Of a stretch of DNA of 64,000 nt, positions 57,561-64,000 are shown one piece after another. The stretch comes from Streptococcus sp. D7B5 (lineage in GTDB: Bacteria > Bacillota > Bacilli > Lactobacillales > Streptococcaceae): assembly GCF_029691405.1 (NCBI RefSeq), contig NZ_CP121467.1, positions 1,116,001-1,180,000 of the forward strand, written 5' to 3'. Position numbers and translations under genes: made by a program. Under the pieces are notes generated by a model. It saw only the letters and a list, made by a program, of their open reading frames with translations. It searched no databases and was not told the origin of the DNA. Within the stretch, counting starts at the first letter, position 1. Each line of letters opens with the position of its first letter.

Positions 57561-57608
57561 TTAAATTTGAGTAGAAACTATCAAAGGTTTTAGGTTACTG
57601 TTAGTCAA
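57561..57608 (-). pseudogene. Fossil 5' end of a lipase-effector gene after array copy 4
   Basis: Overlapping the copy 4 stop, the minus strand reads (TTG)TNSNLK and then decays, stopping after 15 codons. The shared TNSNLK and position match the other two fossils. Confidence 0.6.
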
Positions 57609-58011
57609 AAATCTCCCATATATTATCTTTCAAAACTCTTATCGGTTGCATTTCAGAAATTTTCTTACTATTAGGAATACTATTTCTATTATATTCTAGA
57701 GGAAATCCTATTGTAAATTCCGTCTTTTCATTATTATTTACTTTACCATCTAATATTAAAATATATCCTCCGCCTTGAGGGGTGCCGTTTCCTATAACTT
57801 CGACTTCCATACTATCCCAATCAAATTGGACACTTTCGACTTTAGGATTTCTAGACTTTATAAAGTTCGCCATATCCTCTTCATGCTCCTTCAGATATGC
57901 CAACTGCTTAGCTCGCGGGCTCAGAAATAAATTTGTTTCTTTCGCCATCCATGCTCCGCCTCCAAATACTACAAGAGCTAAAACTAGCCAAAGCAAGGTA
58001 TGTTTTTTCAT
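57601..58011 (-). CDS. Membrane-anchored probable immunity protein, array copy 4
   Basis: 136 residues. The anchor region is like that of copies 1-3 but lacks four residues after the helix; GNGTPQGGGY is kept and the end (SEMQPIRVLKDNIWEIFD) is closest to copy 1. First gene of the array; its upstream sequence differs from that of the other copies. Confidence 0.72.
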   Translation of the reverse strand: MKKHTLLWLVLALVVFGGGAWMAKETNLFLSPRAKQLAYLKEHEEDMANFIKSRNPKVESVQFDWDSMEVEVIGNGTPQGGGYILILDGKVNNNEKTEFTIGFPLEYNRNSIPNSKKISEMQPIRVLKDNIWEIFD

Positions 58012-58420
58012 ATTGATGCTCCTTCAGATATATCATCTCCCTCTTACAATCCAAAACTCCGTAATTAAAAACAAATTACGGATCTATTGTTGCTTTAGAA
58101 ATAGAAGATTGTCATTAAAACTAGTATAGCATAAAAGCCTCAAACAGCCTATTTCACCAATCCCTCATCTTGAAGATTTGTTAATAATTTGACCAGAAGA
58201 ATTTGAGTTGAATGCAAAGAAACAATAGTGTGAATTATGCTAAAAATCATCAAAAAAAACACCCCATGGTTTGAACCATGAAGTGCTTTGAAACGTTGAT
58301 AGTATCGTATTGATTAACGTTTTGAGGCAACTGACTTTGTCAGATTGCAGCCACATTTGTAAGCGACTAAAGTCGCAACAACTGTGTCAATTGCACCAAT
58401 TTAGTATGAAAATCTAAAAA
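58012..58420. other. Non-coding stretch between immunity array and rpsI tail
   Basis: No supported gene. At 58260-58285 CACCCCATGGT pairs with ACCATGAAGTG through two wobble pairs and the minus strand continues with eight T, a good minus-strand terminator. Between it and 58420 there are short dyads, including GCGACTTTAGTCGC on the minus strand, but no clear promoter. Confidence 0.6.
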
Positions 58421-58442
58421 AGAACACCTCGAAAGGTGCTCT
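58421..58442 (-). terminator. Terminator originally downstream of rpsI
   Basis: The minus strand reads AGAGCACCT-TTCG-AGGTGTTCT followed by TTTTTTAG, 26 bases past the rpsI tail stop. It marks this side as the original chromosome downstream of rpsI. Confidence 0.85.
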
Positions 58443-58467
58443 CTGTAAGTATAGTAATTCTCTCGAA

Positions 58468-58515
58468 TTAACGTTTACTAAATTGTGATGCTTTACGAGC
58501 TTTCTTAAGACCTGG
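58468..58515 (-). other. Attachment-site remnant: last 48 bp of rpsI
   Basis: The minus strand encodes PGLKKARKASQFSKR plus stop, the exact C-terminus of ribosomal protein S9. Nothing upstream of the proline codon matches S9. Streptococcal integrative elements are known to insert at the 3' end of rpsI, rebuilding the gene at one end and leaving a short 3' copy at the other. This is that copy; the element lies to the right. Confidence 0.85.
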
Positions 58516-58717
58516 CTGGGGCATCACTTATTTCATATAATTTTAAAATGCTTTAAAATCAACGTTTTATCGAGTTTTTAAAAGATGAAATTTCAGCTAA
58601 TTTCAATCAACTTCATCAAAATAAGGTAAATTTTCATTCAAAATAAGATAAAATCGAACCAGAATATCAAAAGTTTCCCTTATATAAAATTTATACATAT
58701 TAGAACAACACCATAGA

Positions 58718-58739
58718 AAAGAGAGCCTCCGCTCTCTTT
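58718..58739. terminator. Terminator of the surface-exclusion gene
   Basis: AAAGAGAGC (58718-58726) pairs perfectly with GCTCTCTTT (58731-58739). T-rich sequence follows on the plus strand. Confidence 0.8.
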
Positions 58740-58743
58740 CTTT

Positions 58744-61476
58744 TTATCTATTATATTTTCGTTTTCCTGCTAAAGCGAGGAGTCCAACACTTGCTCCAAG
58801 CAATGCTAAAAGCCCTGAATCCTTTGTTCCTGTATTTGGAAGTTGTTTCTTAGGTTCTGCTTTTGCATTTGTAGCTTGAGCATTTGTAGCTTGTGCAGGA
58901 GCTTGATATGTTTTATCGTCTTTAGTTCCTACTGTCGCAACTACTGCTTTATCCTTAGCCTTCGCATCCACAACATCAACAACTTTACCAGTTGCGTCAG
59001 TAACTTCCTTAGGTTGACCACCTGCTTTACGGATTGCATCTTCTTTGTCTTTCAAAGCTTGCAAGCGTTGTTGTTCTGCAAGGTATGCGTCGTGTTCAGC
59101 TTTGAGTTGCTTAAAGTTTTCATAACCACGAGCCTTAACTTCAGCAATACCCTCAAGACGAGCCAACTCTTCCTTAGCAGTTTTCAACTCAGCACGAAGT
59201 ACCCCAAGCTTGGATTTAGTATCAGTAAGCTCTTTGTCCAAAGCCTTAAGAACTTCATCACGCTTAGTAAGGGCAAGTTCAAGCACTGTATAGGTATCAG
59301 TAGCCTCTTTAGACGCTTCACGTTTGCGAGCAAGGTCCTCACCAGCTGACTTACGAGCCAAGACTGCTACATCATGAGCCTTAGTAAGAACTTCCAATTC
59401 ACCTTTGGCAGTTTCAAGAGCCTTGTCTGCTGAGGCTTTTTCAGCTTTGGCAGTTGCAAGAGCCTTTTTAGCCTCTGCAAGAGACTTAGCCTTGTCAATA
59501 GCGTTTGTTTTAGCTAGTTCAAGAACTTCTTCAGCAGTTTTTAGGGCTTTTTTGTCTTCAGCCAACTGAGTTTTGGCGTCTTCAAGAGCCTTTTCAAGAG
59601 CTGGAACGTCAATCTTGTTCAATTGGATATCGGACAAGTGTTTGCGAGCAAAATAAAGTTCATCGTCAGCTTTACCATACCTAGTCTTAGCAAGATATAC
59701 CCCATTTTCAGCGTCTTTGAGTTCTGCATAGGCATTGACGTATGCTTTTTGAGCTTTTTCAAGAGCCTTTTCATCTACTTTGGTTGTAGTTGAGGTAGTT
59801 TCTTGAGGAACTGATAAGGTGATTGAAGTTTCATACCCTTTGGTTGTGTAGCTTCCTGTACGACCAATACCTACACCAATAGCTGTTTTTCCAGCATTAG
59901 TTAAGCCAAGGAGAGCCATTGCACTACTGTAACGTGAATTACCAATAGAGTTTTCAGTAGTTCCCATAAGTGCATCGACGATACCCTGATACATAACCTG
60001 CTTGATATGAGCCATAGTTGTGATGTCTTTACCTAAACCAAGGAAATCTGGTACCATAGTGGAACGAATTGCAAGAGATGGAGTACCTACTTCAGTTTCT
60101 TTTTTAGCAAGCTCCAATTTTTCTGCTACGCTCTTAGTGTTGTGCTCAGTAAAAGCACCACCCTTACTAGTTGGGAAAGCATTGGCATAGTTATTGAAAG
60201 ATTCAGCTAACTTAAGTGCACTTTCAGTTACTTTAAGAGGCTCAGTACCAACTTTAGCACGCAAGTCATTGATAATTGAAGCTGCATAGTAAGCCAACTG
60301 GATTCGTTGCTCATTAGTTAGATGTTGGTAGTCAACAATCTCAGTTGCGTCTTTATCTTCTGAACCATAAGGAATTTGATTGATTCCGTCTGTAGAATAG
60401 CTACCTGTAGAGTTAAAATCACGAAGTGAACTAGCACCTAACCCAGTTTCTTCGTCTGAATACGGAGTTTTAAGAGCTGCCTTACGAACTGCATCTACAG
60501 TACCTGTACCATTTGCAAGAGCCTTAATTGCATCGATATAGTCTTGCGAAAGAGCTGGCGCATAACCTACTTTATAAGGAGTTACCCCATCTTTTTGAAT
60601 TAGTCGGTACTCTTCATCACTAACCGTTTTTGTTCTAGTAGTACCTTGTTTTACAACTTCAAGTTCAGCCTTAGCTTTCTTAACTGCTTCTTCTTTTTGA
60701 GATTGGTTAGCCTTAGCAACATTGAGGTTTGTAGTAGCTTGTTTAAACTCTTTTTCTGCAGAAGATATCTTGTCTTGGGTGTCTTTTATAGCCTGTTCTT
60801 TGTCTGCAACAGCCTTTTTACCTTCGTCAAGTTTTTTCTGAGCCTCATCTACCTTTCTCTCATCAACCCTAACTTTTACAGTAAGACCATAAGCTTCTCT
60901 GTCTAGTGTACGAATATCAGTAGTAGATGAAAGAGAATCTACTTTATTCTGAGCCTCAGCTACCTTGTTAGAAGCATCTGTAGCAGTCTTTTCAGCATTA
61001 GATACTACCTTAGTTTGGTCTTCAACCTTTTCAGCAGTTGCAGATACAGACTTATCAGCATCAGCTACAGCCTTTTCAGCAGTCGCAAGCTCACTGGCTT
61101 TCTTGTCAGCATCTGCCTTAGCCTCAGCTACCTTTTCAGGTGTAACAGTCTTAGCTTCTTCTACCTTTTTAGTAGTGTCAGCGATAGTCTTTTCAGCATC
61201 TGCAATGTTTGCTTCAGTAGATGCAACTACTTCTTTTTGCTTAGCTACATCCTGATTAGCCTTATCCAATTCAGCTTTAGCCTTGTCAACATCCGCTTGA
61301 CTAGGAACTTTAGGTTTAACCTCGTCCTGAGCAACTACCCTAGTTGCTGGCTCATTAACCGCTACTTCAGTCTCACTAGCCGATACAGTAGTAGATACCC
61401 CTAGAGCCGAGATTGCAAGCGTTGAAATAACTGCGCCTGTGCGCAATTTCTTGCCGTAATCTTTTTGTAATTCCAT
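58744..61476 (-). CDS. LPxTG surface protein, SEC10/PgrA surface-exclusion-like
   Basis: 910 residues: signal peptide (to about 34), long alanine-rich coiled coils (about 55-290 and 570-850), a central CAP/SCP-like domain (about 395-560, starting NEQRIQLAYYAASIINDLRA), and the sorting signal LPNTGTKDSG with a hydrophobic tail. This is the architecture of SEC10/PgrA proteins of conjugative plasmids and ICEs, which reduce uptake by cells that already carry the element. It is the first gene inside the element and divergent from an XRE regulator. Confidence 0.85.
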   Translation of the reverse strand: MELQKDYGKKLRTGAVISTLAISALGVSTTVSASETEVAVNEPATRVVAQDEVKPKVPSQADVDKAKAELDKANQDVAKQKEVVASTEANIADAEKTIADTTKKVEEAKTVTPEKVAEAKADADKKASELATAEKAVADADKSVSATAEKVEDQTKVVSNAEKTATDASNKVAEAQNKVDSLSSTTDIRTLDREAYGLTVKVRVDERKVDEAQKKLDEGKKAVADKEQAIKDTQDKISSAEKEFKQATTNLNVAKANQSQKEEAVKKAKAELEVVKQGTTRTKTVSDEEYRLIQKDGVTPYKVGYAPALSQDYIDAIKALANGTGTVDAVRKAALKTPYSDEETGLGASSLRDFNSTGSYSTDGINQIPYGSEDKDATEIVDYQHLTNEQRIQLAYYAASIINDLRAKVGTEPLKVTESALKLAESFNNYANAFPTSKGGAFTEHNTKSVAEKLELAKKETEVGTPSLAIRSTMVPDFLGLGKDITTMAHIKQVMYQGIVDALMGTTENSIGNSRYSSAMALLGLTNAGKTAIGVGIGRTGSYTTKGYETSITLSVPQETTSTTTKVDEKALEKAQKAYVNAYAELKDAENGVYLAKTRYGKADDELYFARKHLSDIQLNKIDVPALEKALEDAKTQLAEDKKALKTAEEVLELAKTNAIDKAKSLAEAKKALATAKAEKASADKALETAKGELEVLTKAHDVAVLARKSAGEDLARKREASKEATDTYTVLELALTKRDEVLKALDKELTDTKSKLGVLRAELKTAKEELARLEGIAEVKARGYENFKQLKAEHDAYLAEQQRLQALKDKEDAIRKAGGQPKEVTDATGKVVDVVDAKAKDKAVVATVGTKDDKTYQAPAQATNAQATNAKAEPKKQLPNTGTKDSGLLALLGASVGLLALAGKRKYNR

Positions 61477-61494
61477 CGTATAAATCTCCTTTTG

Positions 61495-61585
61495 ATAGTT
61501 TTATAGTCCTATTTTATTACATATTATAGTGTTTTAAAACTATTTTATATAGCATTTCTCTTTTATAGTAGTTTTTTAAGACTAT
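61495..61585. promoter_or_regulatory. Operator array between divergent surface-exclusion and XRE genes
   Basis: Two clear dyads with ATAGT/ACTAT ends occur: ATAGTGTTTTAAAACTAT (61526-61543) and ATAGT-N11-ACTAT (61565-61585). A looser third is at 61495-61512. They fill the divergent intergenic region and probably bind the XRE protein encoded at 61621. Confidence 0.6.
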
Positions 61586-61620
61586 AAAATTGAGTATGAT
61601 AGGATTTAAGGGATACTGAT

Positions 61621-61905
61621 ATGACAAAAACAAATCTACAATCTTATCTAGGTAAGAGAATCCGATTACTGAGACTTCAAAAAAATTTGACTCAACAGCA
61701 ACTAGAGGAGCTGGCGGACCTACCATTAAAATACACGTACAAACTAGAAAATCTTGAGCCTAATATAAAAATAAAAACATTACAAAAAATTATGGATGCA
61801 CTTGATACAGATATAGAGACTTTTTTCGATATATCCGTAACAGAAAGCAATCCTTTAATAAATCAGCTAATATATAAAATTAAGGAACTAACACCTATTA
61901 AATAA
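61621..61905 (+). CDS. XRE-family regulator of the integrative element
   Basis: 94 residues: a helix-turn-helix (about 10-65, LGKRIRLLRLQKNLTQQQLEELA) with a short C-terminal helix. Divergent from the surface-exclusion gene and close to the ATAGT dyads, it is the likely local regulator. Weak ribosome-binding site (TTAAGGGA). Confidence 0.85.
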   Translation: MTKTNLQSYLGKRIRLLRLQKNLTQQQLEELADLPLKYTYKLENLEPNIKIKTLQKIMDALDTDIETFFDISVTESNPLINQLIYKIKELTPIK

Positions 61906-61954
61906 GAACGAGTTCTCAAGCTAATGATACAGCTTATTGACGAAATAGAAACAT

Positions 61955-61985
61955 AAACCAAGTCACAAAAAAAATGACTTGGTTT
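61955..61985 (+). terminator. Terminator after the XRE gene
   Basis: AAACCAAGTCA (61955-61965) pairs perfectly with TGACTTGGTTT (61975-61985), followed by TATTTTATT. Confidence 0.9.
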
Positions 61986-62176
61986 TATTTTATTCTCCTG
62001 TAAATAAAAACCGAATGTTCTTCGTATGGTTAAAAATTTCTAAGACCCTCGCGTAAATTCTTTCCCCCCTACCGAAAATGAATAATCAAAACAACCTAAA
62101 AAATAGGTATCCCAGCGAAGAGGTCTAACTACCTGAGCAAAATAAGAAGAGTCTGACGAAAATTTAGAACAACATC

Positions 62177-62252
62177 ATACTATAATATATATCCACTGGC
62201 GTAAATTTTTGACTACCTATACTATAATATTTATACAATGGCGTATTTTTGA
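62177..62252 (+). repeat. Tandem 42-bp-period direct repeat (iteron-like)
   Basis: Two copies of ATACTATAATAT followed by TGGCGTA and TTTTTGA lie at 62177-62212 and 62219-62252. Each contains a TATAAT. Origin iterons, regulator sites or tandem promoters are possible. The 62000-62460 gap holds no other supported gene. Confidence 0.7.
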
Positions 62253-62373
62253 GATAATTCAATTTTTAATATTAAAATGACGTAGCTGAAGGAATCCCCT
62301 TGCGATATAGTAAGTGAAATTAAAAGATCGGGGTGATGAAAAATGTACTATTTGAGTTAAATTGATAACATTT

Positions 62374-62387
62374 GATAACTTGTTATC
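62374..62387 (+). promoter_or_regulatory. GATAACTTGTTATC palindrome upstream of the element operon
   Basis: A perfect 14-base dyad lies 74 bases before the gene at 62461, preceded by another TTGATAAC (62362-62369). The same TGATAAC box recurs in the hairpin at 62863-62908. Confidence 0.55.
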
Positions 62388-62460
62388 ATCAAAGATTAAA
62401 ATTACTTGTCAGCATTCTAAAAAGTCTGACCACGCACTTTTTGTCAGAAAGGATAACACG

Positions 62461-62853
62461 ATGGCAAAAACAAATAAATCAACATTAGGAAACTACGATA
62501 GCGCAAGAGCATTCTTAGATGCTTTATCAACTTCTGTTGATATCCCAGCAGAAATCAAAGTAGTTGATACCAATAACGGAATCATCAATGAAGGTCAAGA
62601 AAATCAACGGCTATGGGCTTCACTAATATGCGTAGATGTCGAACTCTATGAACAGTTCTCTAGCATAAATAAAGAGGCTTACTGTCCAACATTCAAAGTC
62701 AAGCTGAAGAACTATCAAAACGAGAATCTAGATAGTTTGATAAACGCTGACATCGTACTTAACAAGTATGACTTGTCATTTGTTCTTGACAAGTTGAAAC
62801 AGCCAGTCGGCATCGCTCTTGTAGCTGAGCTTGCTGATATTTCATTAAAATAA
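62461..62853 (+). CDS. Hypothetical protein of the integrative element
   Basis: 130 residues from the ATG at 62461, preferred because AGAAAGGA precedes it and the upstream open frame is AT-rich filler. Mixed alpha/beta with no membrane segment. It occupies the place of the small DUF961-like genes that precede the translocase in Tn916-type elements, but I do not see that family's sequence clearly. Confidence 0.6.
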   Translation: MAKTNKSTLGNYDSARAFLDALSTSVDIPAEIKVVDTNNGIINEGQENQRLWASLICVDVELYEQFSSINKEAYCPTFKVKLKNYQNENLDSLINADIVLNKYDLSFVLDKLKQPVGIALVAELADISLK

Positions 62854-62862
62854 GTGATAAAA

Positions 62863-62908
62863 ATAGTGAGTTATCATCTGCATTGTTTAGATGATAACTA
62901 CTCACTAT
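62863..62908 (+). promoter_or_regulatory. Long hairpin between element genes
   Basis: ATAGTGAGTTATCATCT (62863-62879) pairs with AGATGATAA-CTA-CTCACTAT (62889-62908) with a three-base bulge. No T run follows; the next ribosome-binding site begins four bases later. It may be an RNA control element or a binding site. Confidence 0.6.
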
Positions 62909-62926
62909 AAAAAGGAGATAAAACAT

Positions 62927-63526
62927 ATGCTAATGAAAATACTATCCTATCTTTTTATTGTACTGTTCCTATGGCAAAGTGTGAATGTTCTGTGCATCTC
63001 TCTAAAAAGACAGTTTCTCATTTTGTCAGATGAGGTTGTTAAGAAAAATGAAAATCTATGGGAACAATGTCTTTTGTTAACAGGCAAGCAAGTTAAGATT
63101 ATAACCACATTGATCCGAGATGTCATTCTTTGGTTGTTGAAGAAGAAAGCTGATGAACAATTACAAGCTCGAAAAGCTACTATCTTACAAAACGTAGTCA
63201 ATCATCTCAATCAAAACTTATCTCAAGATTTACAGTTAAAAACTATAAATCCTGCTACTACTAGCGGTGTAGATGTTTGGGTCTATCTCGCTAATAATCT
63301 TGACACAAACTCTCAAAAAGAGCTTGAAGAGTATTTCATGGGTGTGTTGGCTAAATACACAAATGAATTTGCTCTTGACTATATGCACATAGAAATGAAT
63401 GTTGGTGCTGGTTGGGTTGCTAAATTTGATGTCAAAACAATTGAAGAGGCAACATACAATCGTATGGCAAGAGCTTCAGAGGTTGTTCAAGAAGAGAAAT
63501 TTGATGAGGACTTAGATTTATGGTAG
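62927..63526 (+). CDS. Hypothetical membrane-anchored protein of the integrative element
   Basis: 199 residues from the ATG at 62927 (AAAGGAG nine bases upstream). One N-terminal helix (about 5-27), then a soluble region ending in an acidic tail (EEKFDEDLDLW). It overlaps the translocase gene by seven bases. No family recognised; the position suggests a conjugation coupling partner. Confidence 0.65.
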   Translation: MLMKILSYLFIVLFLWQSVNVLCISLKRQFLILSDEVVKKNENLWEQCLLLTGKQVKIITTLIRDVILWLLKKKADEQLQARKATILQNVVNHLNQNLSQDLQLKTINPATTSGVDVWVYLANNLDTNSQKELEEYFMGVLAKYTNEFALDYMHIEMNVGAGWVAKFDVKTIEEATYNRMARASEVVQEEKFDEDLDLW

Positions 63527-64000
63527 ATACTAGACCATTATTAAAAGTAGGTGGTGGAAAACTAGGTTGGGAGGTTCCTAGTTCTATCATTAATTTCTTG
63601 ATACTTGGTAATGTAGGTTCGGGAAAATCAGTGATCGCCAAGTTGGTTGTCATTGACGTATTTATTACTGCTCACAGAAAAAAAGAGCATTACCAATGCT
63701 TGTCGTTTCTGAAATCAAACAGGAAGACTGGCTAGAATTTGAAGATAGTCCTAACGTATTTCTAGGCTGGCAAGCTCATAAGGCAATTGAGCTTACCTAT
63801 AATGAAATGATGTACCGGCAAGAAAATAAAACCAGAAAAAGAACACCACTTATCCTACTTATTGAAGAAGTTACAGTACTCATGAGTTCGCTCGAAGGAA
63901 AACAGAAAAGTAAAATTCAAAAGATGCTTAAGTCTATCATCCTCAGTGGCCGAAGTCGCTCTATTTTCTGTTGTTTGGTTTCCCAAGATTTACTAGCACA
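63520..64000 (+). CDS. P-loop DNA translocase of the element (FtsK/TraB type), frameshifted and partial
   Basis: The frame from ATG 63520 carries a Walker A (LILGNVGSGKSV) and stops soon after 63670. From the run of seven A at 63678-63684 the -1 frame continues (RALPMLVVSEIKQEDW) to the window edge with a Walker B (LILLIEEV) and the conserved SQDLLA. One A is missing for a continuous gene, or the ribosome slips -1 at A-AAA-AAA-G. Such ATPases couple DNA to the conjugation channel of ICEs. Confidence 0.75.

Noticed and set aside
55938..58011. Regular about 550-base periodicity as a generic non-coding repeat
   Set aside because: Each period is a complete gene with promoter and ribosome-binding site, so it is a paralogous gene array.
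58286..58420. Small regulatory RNA between the two minus-strand terminators
   Set aside because: Short dyads are present but no convincing promoter or known sRNA signature, so it is not called.

Overview
The window is low-GC Firmicute DNA that reads as a viridans Streptococcus of the mitis/oralis group. The evidence is the streptococcal block scpB-scpA-xerD-like-cbpB-yfcE-rdgB-racE-yneF, the short division cluster rsmH-ftsL-pbp2x-mraY with a pbp2x close to the pneumococcal one, and YSIRK/LPxTG surface proteins. The species cannot be fixed from this sequence alone.

Layout. 1-4977 (minus): housekeeping block. 5301-10364 (plus): a sortase-anchored GH95 fucosidase behind a strong promoter and a perfect cre site. 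10434-14953 (minus): division and cell-wall cluster. 15116-17284 (plus): an autoregulated-looking XRE regulator, three small membrane proteins (two DUF3278-like) and glutathione peroxidase. 17627-23731 (plus): a 2034-residue anchored protein joining a trypsin-like protease to a GH29 fucosidase. 24093-26843 (minus): a damage-inducible-looking HdiR/LexA-like repressor, Y-family polymerase and two small partners.

28233-58011 (minus) is a type VIIb secretion (T7SSb) island. The core is esxA-esaA-essA-esaB-essB-essC. Upstream lies a lipase-first effector of the TslA kind with two small helical partner genes, preceded by four tandem paralogous membrane-anchored proteins that are probable immunity proteins. 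Each of the three outer copies is followed by a fossil of the toxin gene's first codons. Downstream of essC lie a lipoprotein (probable immunity) and a second lipase-first effector. Then comes a beheaded second essC whose 1.44 kb core repeats the intact essC without indels but which carries a different C-terminal domain, and then a different effector module (YwqH/YwqI-like small proteins, a chaperone-like protein, a 733-residue polymorphic toxin and immunity candidates). Related hairpin terminators recur at module ends.

58468-64000 is the edge of an integrative element. A 48-bp tail of rpsI (attachment-site remnant) is followed by a SEC10/PgrA-like surface-exclusion protein, a divergent XRE regulator, two small conjugation-type genes and a P-loop translocase with a frameshift in a run of seven A. 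The intact rpsI is expected beyond the right edge.

Themes: host-glycan fucose removal on the cell surface; interbacterial antagonism by T7SSb, with clear signs that both the immunity array and the essC tail evolve by recombination; and a mobile element inserted next to the island.
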